Below are positions 13,385 to 20,116 of a stretch of DNA of 20,116 nt, piece by piece (positions within the stretch are counted from its first letter, which is position 1; every line of letters starts with the position of its first letter). Source of the DNA: JAMCQB01 sp947085305 (lineage in GTDB: Bacteria; Nitrospirota; Thermodesulfovibrionia; Thermodesulfovibrionales; UBA9159); the NCBI GenBank assembly GCA_947085305.1, contig CAMTVV010000128.1, positions 1-20,116 of the forward strand, written 5' to 3'. The notes under the pieces are model-generated. The model saw only the letters and a list, made by a program, of their open reading frames with translations. It was not told where the DNA came from and searched no databases. The position numbers were made by a program, and so were the translations under genes.

Positions 13385-14599
13385 ATGAGGATATACCACG
13401 TCGCCTTAAAGGAGGTTAGCAAGAGAAAGATACGGACCATATACACCGCCATAGGGATAGCTATTGCAGTATCAATGCTCATCTCAGTCATAATTACGGC
13501 TTCCTCAGGCGAGGTAGAAATCTTCCGGGTGATTGCACGGTATGGTCACAGCCTCACTATAATGCCGGCCGAGACCAAGTCCCAGCAAAGCTTGAAGACA
13601 TTCGGGATTGGCACAGGGTCATATATACCTGAGGATGCAATGCCGAACATAGAGAAAACATACCAGAAGGCAATAGTAGCCGGCTGGGAAAAGATGGGTC
13701 AACTCACATTCCAGGAAGGCACTATTGGAGGCGCTGCCTTCCCGCCTCCTACCTTTGCACCGCGGCTTTATGAAGAGGCGACTGTCAAGGGAAGCGATGT
13801 TATTGTTGGAGGCGTAATGCTGGAGAAGGAACTTATTTCACGGTTTTGGTGGGAGATATCGGAAGGGAAATTCATGGCAAATGACGATGAAGTAATACTC
13901 GGCAAACTGTTCGCTGTTATTACCGAAACAAAGGTAGGGGATATCCTGGAAATAGGACAAAGTAAAATGAAAGTGAGCGGAATCCTGAATGAGACAGATT
14001 CTCCTGACGATTATATGGTTTTTATGTCCCTTAAAACATGCCAGAAGATCTTTGGAAAACATAATAAGATCTCGATGATTAATGTCAGGGCAATGTGCCC
14101 GAAGTGCCCTCTGGGAGATGCGGCTATAGCGATCAATAAAGAGATTCTCGGGGTCAGGGCTACGTCTCAGAGCGAAATAGCCACGGCACAGTCCCAGATA
14201 TTCCAGAAGACTGCGGCTTTACTCCTGAGTTTCGTGGTTGCTTCACTCATTATAAGCGCTATAGGGGTATTTAATATCATACTCGGTTCTATTCACAGCA
14301 GGCTGAGGGACATAGGGCTCCTTAAAGCAATGGGGGCATCAAGGAGCCAGCTTATAAGATTATTCCTTTACGAGGCAGCCTTGATCGGGATTACCGGAGG
14401 GATTATCGGTTTTGCCATAGGTACCGGCCTGTCCTATGTCATTGGTCCTATACTCTTCAAGGATATAGTGATAAGGGTGAACCCCCTCTTCTTCCTCATG
14501 GCTATAATACTGGGGACATTAACAACCATCGCGGCAAGCATATATCCTGCAATATATGCCTCGAAGATCAAGGTTGCAGAGGCATTCAAATCACTATAG
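13385..14599 (+). CDS. ABC transporter permease, FtsX/LolC type (second)
   Basis: A 404-residue FtsX-type permease: N-terminal helix (about 19-39), a periplasmic domain and three C-terminal helices with the coupling sequence RLRDIGLLKAMGASRSQLIRL. The periplasmic domain has a CPKC motif (C238 and C241, RAMCPKCPLG), a possible metal or disulfide site, whereas the first permease has a CC pair. The ribosome site GGGAGGGG (13373-13380) is strong. It may form a heterodimer with the first permease, as LolC and LolE do, or serve an independent transporter with the following ATPase. Substrate unknown; the copper-enzyme context suggests a role in maturation. Confidence 0.88.
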   Translation: MRIYHVALKEVSKRKIRTIYTAIGIAIAVSMLISVIITASSGEVEIFRVIARYGHSLTIMPAETKSQQSLKTFGIGTGSYIPEDAMPNIEKTYQKAIVAGWEKMGQLTFQEGTIGGAAFPPPTFAPRLYEEATVKGSDVIVGGVMLEKELISRFWWEISEGKFMANDDEVILGKLFAVITETKVGDILEIGQSKMKVSGILNETDSPDDYMVFMSLKTCQKIFGKHNKISMINVRAMCPKCPLGDAAIAINKEILGVRATSQSEIATAQSQIFQKTAALLLSFVVASLIISAIGVFNIILGSIHSRLRDIGLLKAMGASRSQLIRLFLYEAALIGITGGIIGFAIGTGLSYVIGPILFKDIVIRVNPLFFLMAIILGTLTTIAASIYPAIYASKIKVAEAFKSL

Positions 14600-14609
14600 G
14601 AGAAAGGTT

Positions 14610-15326
14610 ATGACTAACAATACTATTGCACTTTTTAGGAACGTATCAAAGGCTTACAAGATGGGAGAGTCTCCTGTTTTTGCGCTGAGCAAAGTCAATA
14701 TCGAGATAAAGAAAGGCGAATATATTGCTGTTATGGGACCGAGCGGTTCCGGCAAGTCTACGCTGTTGAATATTCTGGGAGGTATAGACACTCCATCCGA
14801 TGGAGAGGTGTACATCGGTGATGATCGGATTGATAATCTGTCGGAGAATAAACTCCTCAAAATTAGGCAAAAAAAAATCGCCTATATATTCCAGGAGGCG
14901 CGATTATTATCATCCCTGACTGCAATAGAGAATGTGATGCTTCCCTTTGCATTCAGGCAGATCAAGGGAAACCTGAAGGATAAAGAGTATGCTGTTAAAA
15001 TGCTTGATAAAGTCGGGCTGGGGAAAAGGGCAAAACACCTGCCTCACCAGCTTAGCGGCGGAGAAGCTCAGAGAGTTTCTATAGCGAGGGCTCTTATGAA
15101 CGACCCGGCTATTATACTTGCCGATGAGCCGACCGGCAACCTCGATTCTAAGACAGGTGAGGAAATTATGGAATTATTTGGAAGCCTCAACAGCGAGGGG
15201 TTGACGCTCGTGATGGTCACTCACGACCCGCAGAAGGCAAGCCATGCGAAACGGGTGATTAGACTCAAGGATGGCGAGGTTGTTGAGGACACCTATAATC
15301 ACAAATTCAAGATTTGCGAGGTTTGA
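14610..15326 (+). CDS. ABC transporter ATPase, LolD/MacB type (second)
   Basis: A 238-residue ATP-binding subunit with Walker A GPSGSGKST, Q-loop FQEARLLSSL, signature LSGGEAQRVS, Walker B IILADEPTGNLD and H-loop MVTHDPQ. The ATG at 14610 follows AGGAGAAAGG and is preferred over an earlier in-frame ATG at 14556, which would lie inside the permease gene and add 18 unrelated basic residues. It starts 10 bases after the second permease and is doubtless its partner. Confidence 0.93.
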   Translation: MTNNTIALFRNVSKAYKMGESPVFALSKVNIEIKKGEYIAVMGPSGSGKSTLLNILGGIDTPSDGEVYIGDDRIDNLSENKLLKIRQKKIAYIFQEARLLSSLTAIENVMLPFAFRQIKGNLKDKEYAVKMLDKVGLGKRAKHLPHQLSGGEAQRVSIARALMNDPAIILADEPTGNLDSKTGEEIMELFGSLNSEGLTLVMVTHDPQKASHAKRVIRLKDGEVVEDTYNHKFKICEV

Positions 15327-15332
15327 TATTTT

Positions 15333-15875
15333 ATGGAAACTTCTAAGGAAATGAACGTGCTCCATAAAGTAGCTGTTTGCTTTATCATTAATGTCTTAAC
15401 CCTGATGATTTATGTAAATAATACCCATACTTTTGAAAAACGACAGCTTTCAGACCATATAACTATATGGGTTGAATCAATATCTCATTTTGGCGCCGAT
15501 GAATACAAGGTAGAGATCGGCCTTATGAATAGTTCAACAAAGCTTATCTCTGTCAGGGAATTTGAGAGGAAATTCTACATTCAGACAGACAGGGGCTGGA
15601 ACATGTTAGCGTTAGATGCGGTTGTGCTATACGATTCATTGAATGCCGACCCCTCTCTAAATGCTAAGGGGAAGAAGATGATCATCACTGTCTTAAAGAT
15701 ACCAATGCATACTGCTGACCTCTTCAGAACCTATGAAGGCGATGTCAATCTCATGTTTAAGTACCGGCTAAAATTCTCCGCTAAACGCAAGGGAGACATT
15801 TTTTCAAAGTCCGATGAAGAGTATTACTGGATAAGCCCTGGTACCGACAGATGGGTGCACAGGGAATGCATGTAG
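15333..15875 (+). CDS. Membrane-anchored periplasmic protein of unknown function
   Basis: I do not recognise this 180-residue protein. A hydrophobic helix (about residues 10-28) is followed by a domain with alternating beta-type stretches (HITIWVESISHFG, EYKVEIGLMNSSTKLISVREF), which suggests a periplasmic beta-sandwich held at the membrane. It contains only one cysteine near its end (RECM) and no heme motif. It begins 6 bases after the ATPase stop and ends 10 bases before the next gene, so it belongs to the operon. The ATG at 15333 is used; an ATG at 15351 after AAGGA is an alternative. It may be an accessory factor for the transporter or the propeller protein. Confidence 0.75.
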   Translation: METSKEMNVLHKVAVCFIINVLTLMIYVNNTHTFEKRQLSDHITIWVESISHFGADEYKVEIGLMNSSTKLISVREFERKFYIQTDRGWNMLALDAVVLYDSLNADPSLNAKGKKMIITVLKIPMHTADLFRTYEGDVNLMFKYRLKFSAKRKGDIFSKSDEEYYWISPGTDRWVHRECM

Positions 15876-15885
15876 ATAAGTCAAT

Positions 15886-16449
15886 ATGCGGTACAGAGTT
15901 TTTATTTATCTCGGCCTGATTATTGTAGTTTTAATTGCAGTGGATTTTACAGTTGGGTACAGACAAAACAGGATATTGGAAGAGAAAATGGCGCATAAAA
16001 AAAAGGTTGAAAGGCTGGCCTACTATCTCGAGCGGACCAATATCAAGGAAATCTTCTATGAGCCTGAAGACCGTAAATATATTATGAAGCTTGGATATGA
16101 AAATGTCCGTCCTGAGGAAGATATGTGGCTTATGATTTTTGCCGTAAAAGTCTTTGTGCAAGTGGGAACTCTGTGGCATGAGGTTTCTGTTATAGATATG
16201 AGAGAGAAGCGTGGTGACTATACTGTCGAGAAACTGAATGCCCCGTATGTCATGAAAGTGAGTTTTAATGTCCCCTACAAGAACTATGAAGAACTCATGC
16301 AGGGGTACATGCACATGAAAGTAAAAAGTATCTCTTATATAGCAGCAGATGCAATAGCCCGGGAGGATATTATTGAAAAAGACGAGGATATGTTTATCTA
16401 TGTGGGCACGAAGAAAAAAAGAGGAAGGGTCCCTACACTGTTGCGTTAG
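15886..16449 (+). CDS. Anchored periplasmic protein, tandem paralog A
   Basis: A 187-residue protein of no family that I recognise, with one N-terminal membrane helix (about 5-22), then VGYRQN (23-28), a charged coiled segment (LEEKMAHKKKVERLAYYLE), and a periplasmic domain with VFVQVGTLWHEV, VPYKNYEELMQGYMHMK and ED.FIY near the end. The same blocks, in order, occur in the next gene, so they are a tandem duplicate. No cysteines or CxxCH occur. The C-terminus is basic and lacks the extension of its partner. A weak Shine-Dalgarno precedes it. Likely acts with the neighbouring unknown proteins at the periplasmic face. Confidence 0.75.
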   Translation: MRYRVFIYLGLIIVVLIAVDFTVGYRQNRILEEKMAHKKKVERLAYYLERTNIKEIFYEPEDRKYIMKLGYENVRPEEDMWLMIFAVKVFVQVGTLWHEVSVIDMREKRGDYTVEKLNAPYVMKVSFNVPYKNYEELMQGYMHMKVKSISYIAADAIAREDIIEKDEDMFIYVGTKKKRGRVPTLLR

Positions 16450-16473
16450 ATATGGAAATATTTGTCATAAGAT

Positions 16474-17088
16474 ATGATAAAGAAACGTTATAAGACACTC
16501 ATCGCCGCGCTTCTAATCATAGTTTCTGTTGTTGCAGTTGACTACTTTGTCGGTTACAGGCAGAACACCTTTCTTAGAGAGAAAGCGGCGCTGCAGAAGA
16601 AACTTCAACGGATGGCATACTATGTCCTGCAGTCTAACATCAAGGACATGACATACTCGGGCGAGAGATATAAAATGACGCTTAGTTATGAAAAAGCCCC
16701 CTTCCAGAAAGAGGATATTTATGTCATGACTCCCGCGATACGGGTCTTTGTCCAGGTCGGAACATTATGGAAAGAGGTCCCGCTGCACGATGTGACAGCC
16801 AAGTCTGATGCTGAAGTAATCAGGCTCGATAAACCTCTGGTGATTGAGAAATTAATTGAGGTGCCCTTCAAGAATTACGAAGAGGTTTTGCCGGGCTTCA
16901 TGCATGTCAGGATAAACAGTGTTTCCTATGTGGCTTCGGATACCATATCCACTGAGGATATCGCCGAGAAAAATGAAGACTTCTTCATATACCTAAAGCC
17001 GTACTATGCCGATGACAAGGCGATGGCAAATAAATTTAAGTTTGAGAATAATGTTATCCCTGTATGGATACCGATGCCACCCCATTAA
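16474..17088 (+). CDS. Anchored periplasmic protein, tandem paralog B
   Basis: A 204-residue paralog of the gene before it. It shares the N-terminal helix followed by VDYFVGYRQN (VGYRQN 26-31), VFVQVGTLWKEV, VPFKNYEEVLPGFMHV, SVSYVASDTISTEDI and EDFFIY. A C-terminal extension of about 25 residues (after KPYYADDKAM) is absent from paralog A. The two differ clearly in the region between the helix and VFVQVG, so the duplication is not recent. Separation into two retained copies suggests a heterodimer or distinct partners. No known domain was recognised. Confidence 0.75.
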   Translation: MIKKRYKTLIAALLIIVSVVAVDYFVGYRQNTFLREKAALQKKLQRMAYYVLQSNIKDMTYSGERYKMTLSYEKAPFQKEDIYVMTPAIRVFVQVGTLWKEVPLHDVTAKSDAEVIRLDKPLVIEKLIEVPFKNYEEVLPGFMHVRINSVSYVASDTISTEDIAEKNEDFFIYLKPYYADDKAMANKFKFENNVIPVWIPMPPH

Positions 17089-17112
17089 AATCTTTTGAAA
17101 GGAGGTTGAGAG

Positions 17113-17514
17113 ATGAGGAAAAGTATTATTGCTTTAACCATTTTGTTGTTGTTCTGTGGAGAGATAGCTATGGCAGAAAATGCCGAGATACGATCAGAAG
17201 GTGGTTTTTTTATCGTCAAGGTTCAGATAGAGCCATCCTCCCCAGTGGTAGGAACCAATGTAGTCACATTAACAGTTCTTGGTGGCCGCTCTAAAACCGC
17301 AGTAGACGGCGCAAAGATCGAGGTTGTTCCGTGGATGACAGTGCACGGTCACGGCTCATCAAAAAAGACCCGTATTAAAGAAAAGGGGAAAGGGATATAT
17401 GTAGTTGAAAACGTGTATTTCACAATGACAGGGGAATGGGATCTGTTGATCAAAATTCAAAAGGACGGGATCGAAGACAAGGTAATAGTCACGTTTAAGA
17501 ATGTAAAGAATTGA
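17113..17514 (+). CDS. FixH/YtkA-like exported protein with HGH motif
   Basis: A 133-residue exported protein: signal peptide about 1-21 (LFCGEIAMA), then a single beta-sandwich domain. The pattern VQIEPSSPVVGTNVVTLTV, GAKIEVVPWMTVHGHG and GIYVVENVYFTMTGEWDLLI matches the YtkA-like/FixH-type fold, found in proteins linked to copper and cytochrome oxidase assembly. The WMTVHGHG block (74-81) provides one methionine and two histidines that could bind copper. AAAGGAGGTTG before the ATG is one of the strongest ribosome sites of the cluster. Domain call is by eye; a metallochaperone role is inferred from context. Confidence 0.75.
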   Translation: MRKSIIALTILLLFCGEIAMAENAEIRSEGGFFIVKVQIEPSSPVVGTNVVTLTVLGGRSKTAVDGAKIEVVPWMTVHGHGSSKKTRIKEKGKGIYVVENVYFTMTGEWDLLIKIQKDGIEDKVIVTFKNVKN

Positions 17515-17536
17515 TCTACTACAGGTAAGCAACTTT

Positions 17537-17815
17537 ATGAAATTGAGTTCAATACTCGTCTTGATTTGTCTTTCTCTTTCGCTAATACCGTTGGTAAATG
17601 TCCACGCGGATAGAGGGACTTCCGAGCTATCCCTCATTACACTCGATGTCTGTCATGCTTCAGGTGCCGGTATCCACATGAGCAATACAGCCTTCATCCA
17701 TGAATGCCAGTGCAAATCTGCAAATTTACAGCCTTCTTGCCCTCATGAAAGAGCAAGGTCTGCCTTTAAACCTTTCTTAATTGCCTTCCAGGAAGAGCAT
17801 CCTCCGGAATTGTAG
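17537..17815 (+). CDS. Small exported Cys/His-rich protein
   Basis: A 92-residue protein with a signal peptide (about 1-24, ending VNVHA). The short mature part is rich in potential metal ligands: DVCH (C39, H40), H47, HECQC (H55, C57, C59) and SCPHE (C68, H70). It ends in FKPFLIAFQEEHPPEL. No CxxCH heme motif is present. I do not know a named family. Position between a FixH-like protein and a NosL protein suggests a copper-binding or thiol role. Its Shine-Dalgarno is weak, and it overlaps no neighbour. Confidence 0.65.
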   Translation: MKLSSILVLICLSLSLIPLVNVHADRGTSELSLITLDVCHASGAGIHMSNTAFIHECQCKSANLQPSCPHERARSAFKPFLIAFQEEHPPEL

Positions 17816-17909
17816 ACAAGCAGTCCTGAGACTCCGGATCCATGATTTTCGGAATCTCAGAAGCCGCAATAGTCTGCCGAGTACGAATACGATAAAGGAG
17901 GACAGATTT

Positions 17910-19385
17910 ATGAAAAAAATTCTCATGATGATTTTGTTTGTCCACATAGTTTTTATGCTTCCGTATTTTGCCTTTGCCGCTGGCGCAGTGGGCGGATTTG
18001 AGGGTCCTAAAACCTGTAAGCAATGCGGGATGGACAGGACCGTTTTTTCTCGGAGCCGGATGCTCATTACATATGCCGACGGGACTGCCGTGGGGGTCTG
18101 CAGTCTCCACTGTGCAGCTTCAGAGCTGAGACAAAACAGGGACAAACAGGTCAAGTCGCTCAGGGTTGCCGATTATGCAACCCAAGAGCTGATAGACGCT
18201 GGGACCGCGATCTGGGTGGTCGGCGGCAAGAAGGAGGGTGTCATGACCTCTCTGCCGAAATGGGCGTTTGCCAGGGTAGAGGACGCACAGAAATTCGTGA
18301 AGGAAAACGGCGGGGAGGCGGCCCCCTTCGATAAGGTGATGAAATCCGCCGAGGCGGAAGTGGGTGGAGACACTACAATGACCCACAAGCAGCATACACA
18401 TGCGGGCCACGATATGGGCCTGGGCGCCCAAATGGAGTTCAATCCCGCTTTCGGCGACGATATATACCATACCCACCCTGCCGGCATGTGGATGGTCAAT
18501 TACAAGTTCATGCATATGGACATGAGCGGGCTGCGCGACGGCATCACGGATGTGGATCAGAGCAGCGTCGGATTTAAGAGAAACAAACCGTATAACTACA
18601 TGATGATCCCCACAAGCATGACGATGGACATGCATATGTTCATGGTCATGTACGGAATCACCGACCGGCTCACACTGATGGCCATGGTGAATTATCTGCA
18701 TAACGAGATGAAAATGCTGATGGATATGGGACCAGGTAAAATGATCAAGGGCGAGCCTCCCATGCGTACGAGCGGCTTCGGCGACACCGAGCTGAGAGGG
18801 ATCTACAAGATCAACAAGTACCTGGTCGGCAGTCTCGGTCTCAGCCTTCCGACCGGAAGCATCGAGGAGGAGTTCGAAACGATGCGCATGACATTTCGCG
18901 CCCCCTATGACATGCAACTCGGTTCCGGCACATACGATCTCAAACCTGCGCTAACATACAGCAGCCTCAGTGAGGACAGGAGATGGAACTGGGGGGTGCA
19001 GGCGATGTACACGATTCATCTGGGCAAGAACGAGAATAACTGGAGCTTCGGCGACAACTTTAGGGTCACGAGTTGGCTTCAGCGGGCCATGGGGCCTTTC
19101 ACCTCATGGATGCGGCTGGCTTACAACGATACTGGCCGTATCAGGGGGAAGGACTCAGAAATCGAGAAACTCATCCATCCCTCTACGGGTATGGGAGCGC
19201 CTATGCCTGACGCCGATCCGAACAACTATGGCGGGCAGCGGCTTGATGGTCTGATAGGGTTGAGCTACTCGAAAGGCCCTTTCAGTTTCGGAGTTGAAGG
19301 CGGCATTCCCTTTTATCAGAACCTGAACGGCCTTCAGCTGAAGACCAAATGGGTGCTCAATGCCGGCATTCAGGTAATGTTTTAA
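17910..19385 (+). CDS. NosL-domain protein fused to an outer-membrane barrel
   Basis: A 491-residue protein with a signal peptide (1-23, YFAFA). Residues about 30-145 are NosL-like: CKQCGMDR (C36, C39, M41), the TYADGTAVGVCSLHC segment (C64, C68) and the late KWAFARVEDAQKFVKENGG. NosL is a periplasmic Cu(I) chaperone for the CuZ site of nitrous oxide reductase. A His/Met-rich linker follows (THKQHTHAGHDM), then a C-terminal half rich in amphipathic strands and methionines (MHMDM, MTMDMHMFMVM) that ends VMF, typical of an outer-membrane beta-barrel of the phenol MetA-degradation transporter type. ATG 17910 follows AAAGGAGGA (17894-17902); an earlier in-frame ATG at 17781 is in the previous gene and rejected. 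Higher GC than its neighbours. Confidence 0.85.
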   Translation: MKKILMMILFVHIVFMLPYFAFAAGAVGGFEGPKTCKQCGMDRTVFSRSRMLITYADGTAVGVCSLHCAASELRQNRDKQVKSLRVADYATQELIDAGTAIWVVGGKKEGVMTSLPKWAFARVEDAQKFVKENGGEAAPFDKVMKSAEAEVGGDTTMTHKQHTHAGHDMGLGAQMEFNPAFGDDIYHTHPAGMWMVNYKFMHMDMSGLRDGITDVDQSSVGFKRNKPYNYMMIPTSMTMDMHMFMVMYGITDRLTLMAMVNYLHNEMKMLMDMGPGKMIKGEPPMRTSGFGDTELRGIYKINKYLVGSLGLSLPTGSIEEEFETMRMTFRAPYDMQLGSGTYDLKPALTYSSLSEDRRWNWGVQAMYTIHLGKNENNWSFGDNFRVTSWLQRAMGPFTSWMRLAYNDTGRIRGKDSEIEKLIHPSTGMGAPMPDADPNNYGGQRLDGLIGLSYSKGPFSFGVEGGIPFYQNLNGLQLKTKWVLNAGIQVMF

Positions 19386-19397
19386 GCTTCGATTGGA

Positions 19398-19429
19398 CCG
19401 CGAGGTCACCTGTTCACGTGACCTCGCGG
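19398..19429 (+). terminator. 12-bp hairpin, terminator-like
   Basis: CCGCGAGGTCAC (19398-19409) pairs perfectly with GTGACCTCGCGG (19418-19429) around an 8-base loop. It directly follows the NosL-barrel gene. The downstream sequence (ATTTCGG) has only a short T run, so termination may be incomplete; the lipoprotein gene 41 bases beyond could be reached by read-through. Confidence 0.65.
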
Positions 19430-19470
19430 ATTTCGGCTATGGATGAGCAAGAGTTTTGTTATTATATCAA

Positions 19471-19896
19471 ATGAAGATGTTCGCCGTTGTCTTGTTCATT
19501 TTTCTGTCTCTATATGCCTGTGCGAAACAGCCTGCCTATCCGGAGCCTCCCCGTATGGGAAATGACGTGACGGTGGATAGTGGGACGCTGAGGTCCGAAA
19601 TCCCGGTATTCTTCACCTACCATTATCAGGGGAAGAAGATAAACTTTTTTGTGGTGAAGGTAGATGACAAGATCCTCTCATTCGTTGATGCGTGCGCGCG
19701 CTGTTATCCTGCAAAAAAAGGCTATCGCTTTGAGGCCGGCACCCTCATCTGCAGGGACTGTAATGTGGGCTATGCAGTCACCGGCATCGAGAAAGGAGTG
19801 GGAAGCTGTGTCCCCATGAGAATAGCAGGCCTTCTCCAGGACGGGAAATACCGTATACCGGTTTCGACACTGGAAGGGATGGCTGATAAGTTCTGA
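19471..19896 (+). CDS. DUF2318-like lipoprotein with two CxxC motifs
   Basis: A 141-residue protein with a lipobox LYAC (C17), so it should be lipid-anchored in the periplasm. The core has CARC (C75, C78), LICRDC (C94, C97) and a later GSC (C113), with the flanking KGYRFEAGTLICRDCNVGYAV pattern split over the DUF2318 domain, found in membrane iron/copper transport proteins and in FtrD-like partners. The motif order CxxC-x15-CxxC is clear. ATG at 19471 or 19477 is possible; a TTG at 19456 is not favoured. It closes the copper-related cluster, possibly as a metal-binding or redox component. Domain call is by eye. Confidence 0.75.
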   Translation: MKMFAVVLFIFLSLYACAKQPAYPEPPRMGNDVTVDSGTLRSEIPVFFTYHYQGKKINFFVVKVDDKILSFVDACARCYPAKKGYRFEAGTLICRDCNVGYAVTGIEKGVGSCVPMRIAGLLQDGKYRIPVSTLEGMADKF

Positions 19897-20116
19897 AACC
19901 TGAGTGGTAAATAACTTAAGTTCGAAAGAAAAAAAATCTAAATCTAATTCTTTTATCAGGGTACCTATCTTTTAATATTAAACCCAACCCTATTACAAAA
20001 TCCACTTATTTTACACCTGATGTCAAGCCAATTTAGAAATGTCCTATTTTTAGTCTTCCTGAACAATAATGAAAAGTTAAGTCTTAGAGGCAGTATTAGT
20101 TATTACGGCGCATATA
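19897..20116. other. AT-rich intergenic tail, no gene seen
   Basis: The last 220 bases are AT-rich with no convincing reading frame, Shine-Dalgarno or hairpin with T tract. A segment GAAATGTCCTATTTTTAG (about 20037-20054) has the look of mobile-element end sequence, but nothing in the window confirms it. Confidence 0.4.

Noticed and set aside
17781..17909. N-terminal extension of the NosL-barrel protein from an upstream ATG
   Set aside because: The 43 extra residues overlap the previous gene and precede a clear signal peptide; a strong Shine-Dalgarno supports ATG 17910.

Overview
The window looks like a chromosomal segment of a Gram-negative anaerobe, most plausibly a Nitrospirota (Thermodesulfovibrionia-like) bacterium. 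This placement is inferred from gene content and style: lipoproteins, outer-membrane proteins and periplasmic c-type cytochrome; a sigma-54 two-component system; a CGTAATGCGT-type intergenic repeat that I associate with this phylum. No rRNA, tRNA, CRISPR or intact insertion sequence was seen.

Region 1 (about 1-5,950) is core metabolism: rplM-rpsI (ribosomal L13/S9) behind a sigma-70-like promoter, argC, a 65-residue unknown protein overlapping the argC end, a convergent NifU-type Fe-S scaffold domain without a clear start codon, tpiA-secG, a lone family-5 peptide-binding lipoprotein whose signal-peptide codons are made of a repeat, and a convergent pcm. Both convergent pairs share bases of their stop codons.

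Region 2 (about 5,950-9,900) is a control module: a multi-pass membrane histidine kinase, an overlapping NtrC-family response regulator, and a tiny diheme cytochrome. A 314-base gap follows with GTTTCATT operator-like repeats, a textbook -24/-12 sigma-54 promoter (TGGCAC-N5-TTGC at 9754-9768), and a perfect Shine-Dalgarno placed before a start-stop minimal ORF (ATGTAA).

Region 3 (about 9,890-19,900) is the likely sigma-54 target operon and the most interesting part. Its first gene encodes a Sec-exported beta-propeller with seven histidines (H83, H84, H154, H329, H385, H430, H476) in the same pattern as the CuZ ligands of nitrous oxide reductase NosZ, but with no C-terminal CuA domain. Behind it lie two permease/ATPase pairs of FtsX/LolCDE type with CC or CPKC motifs in the periplasmic part, a membrane-anchored protein and a tandem pair of paralogous anchored proteins of unknown function, a FixH/YtkA-like exported protein with an HGH motif, a small Cys/His-rich exported protein, a NosL domain fused to an outer-membrane beta-barrel with a His/Met-rich segment, and a DUF2318-like lipoprotein with two CxxC motifs.

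Taken together, Region 3 reads as a regulated periplasmic copper-enzyme system: the NosZ-like propeller as the enzyme, NosL/FixH-like/small Cys-His proteins and ABC transporters as metal delivery and maturation, and the diheme cytochrome as possible electron donor. Nitrous oxide reduction by a CuA-less NosZ relative is the leading hypothesis; another copper-dependent or copper-sensing role cannot be excluded from sequence alone.
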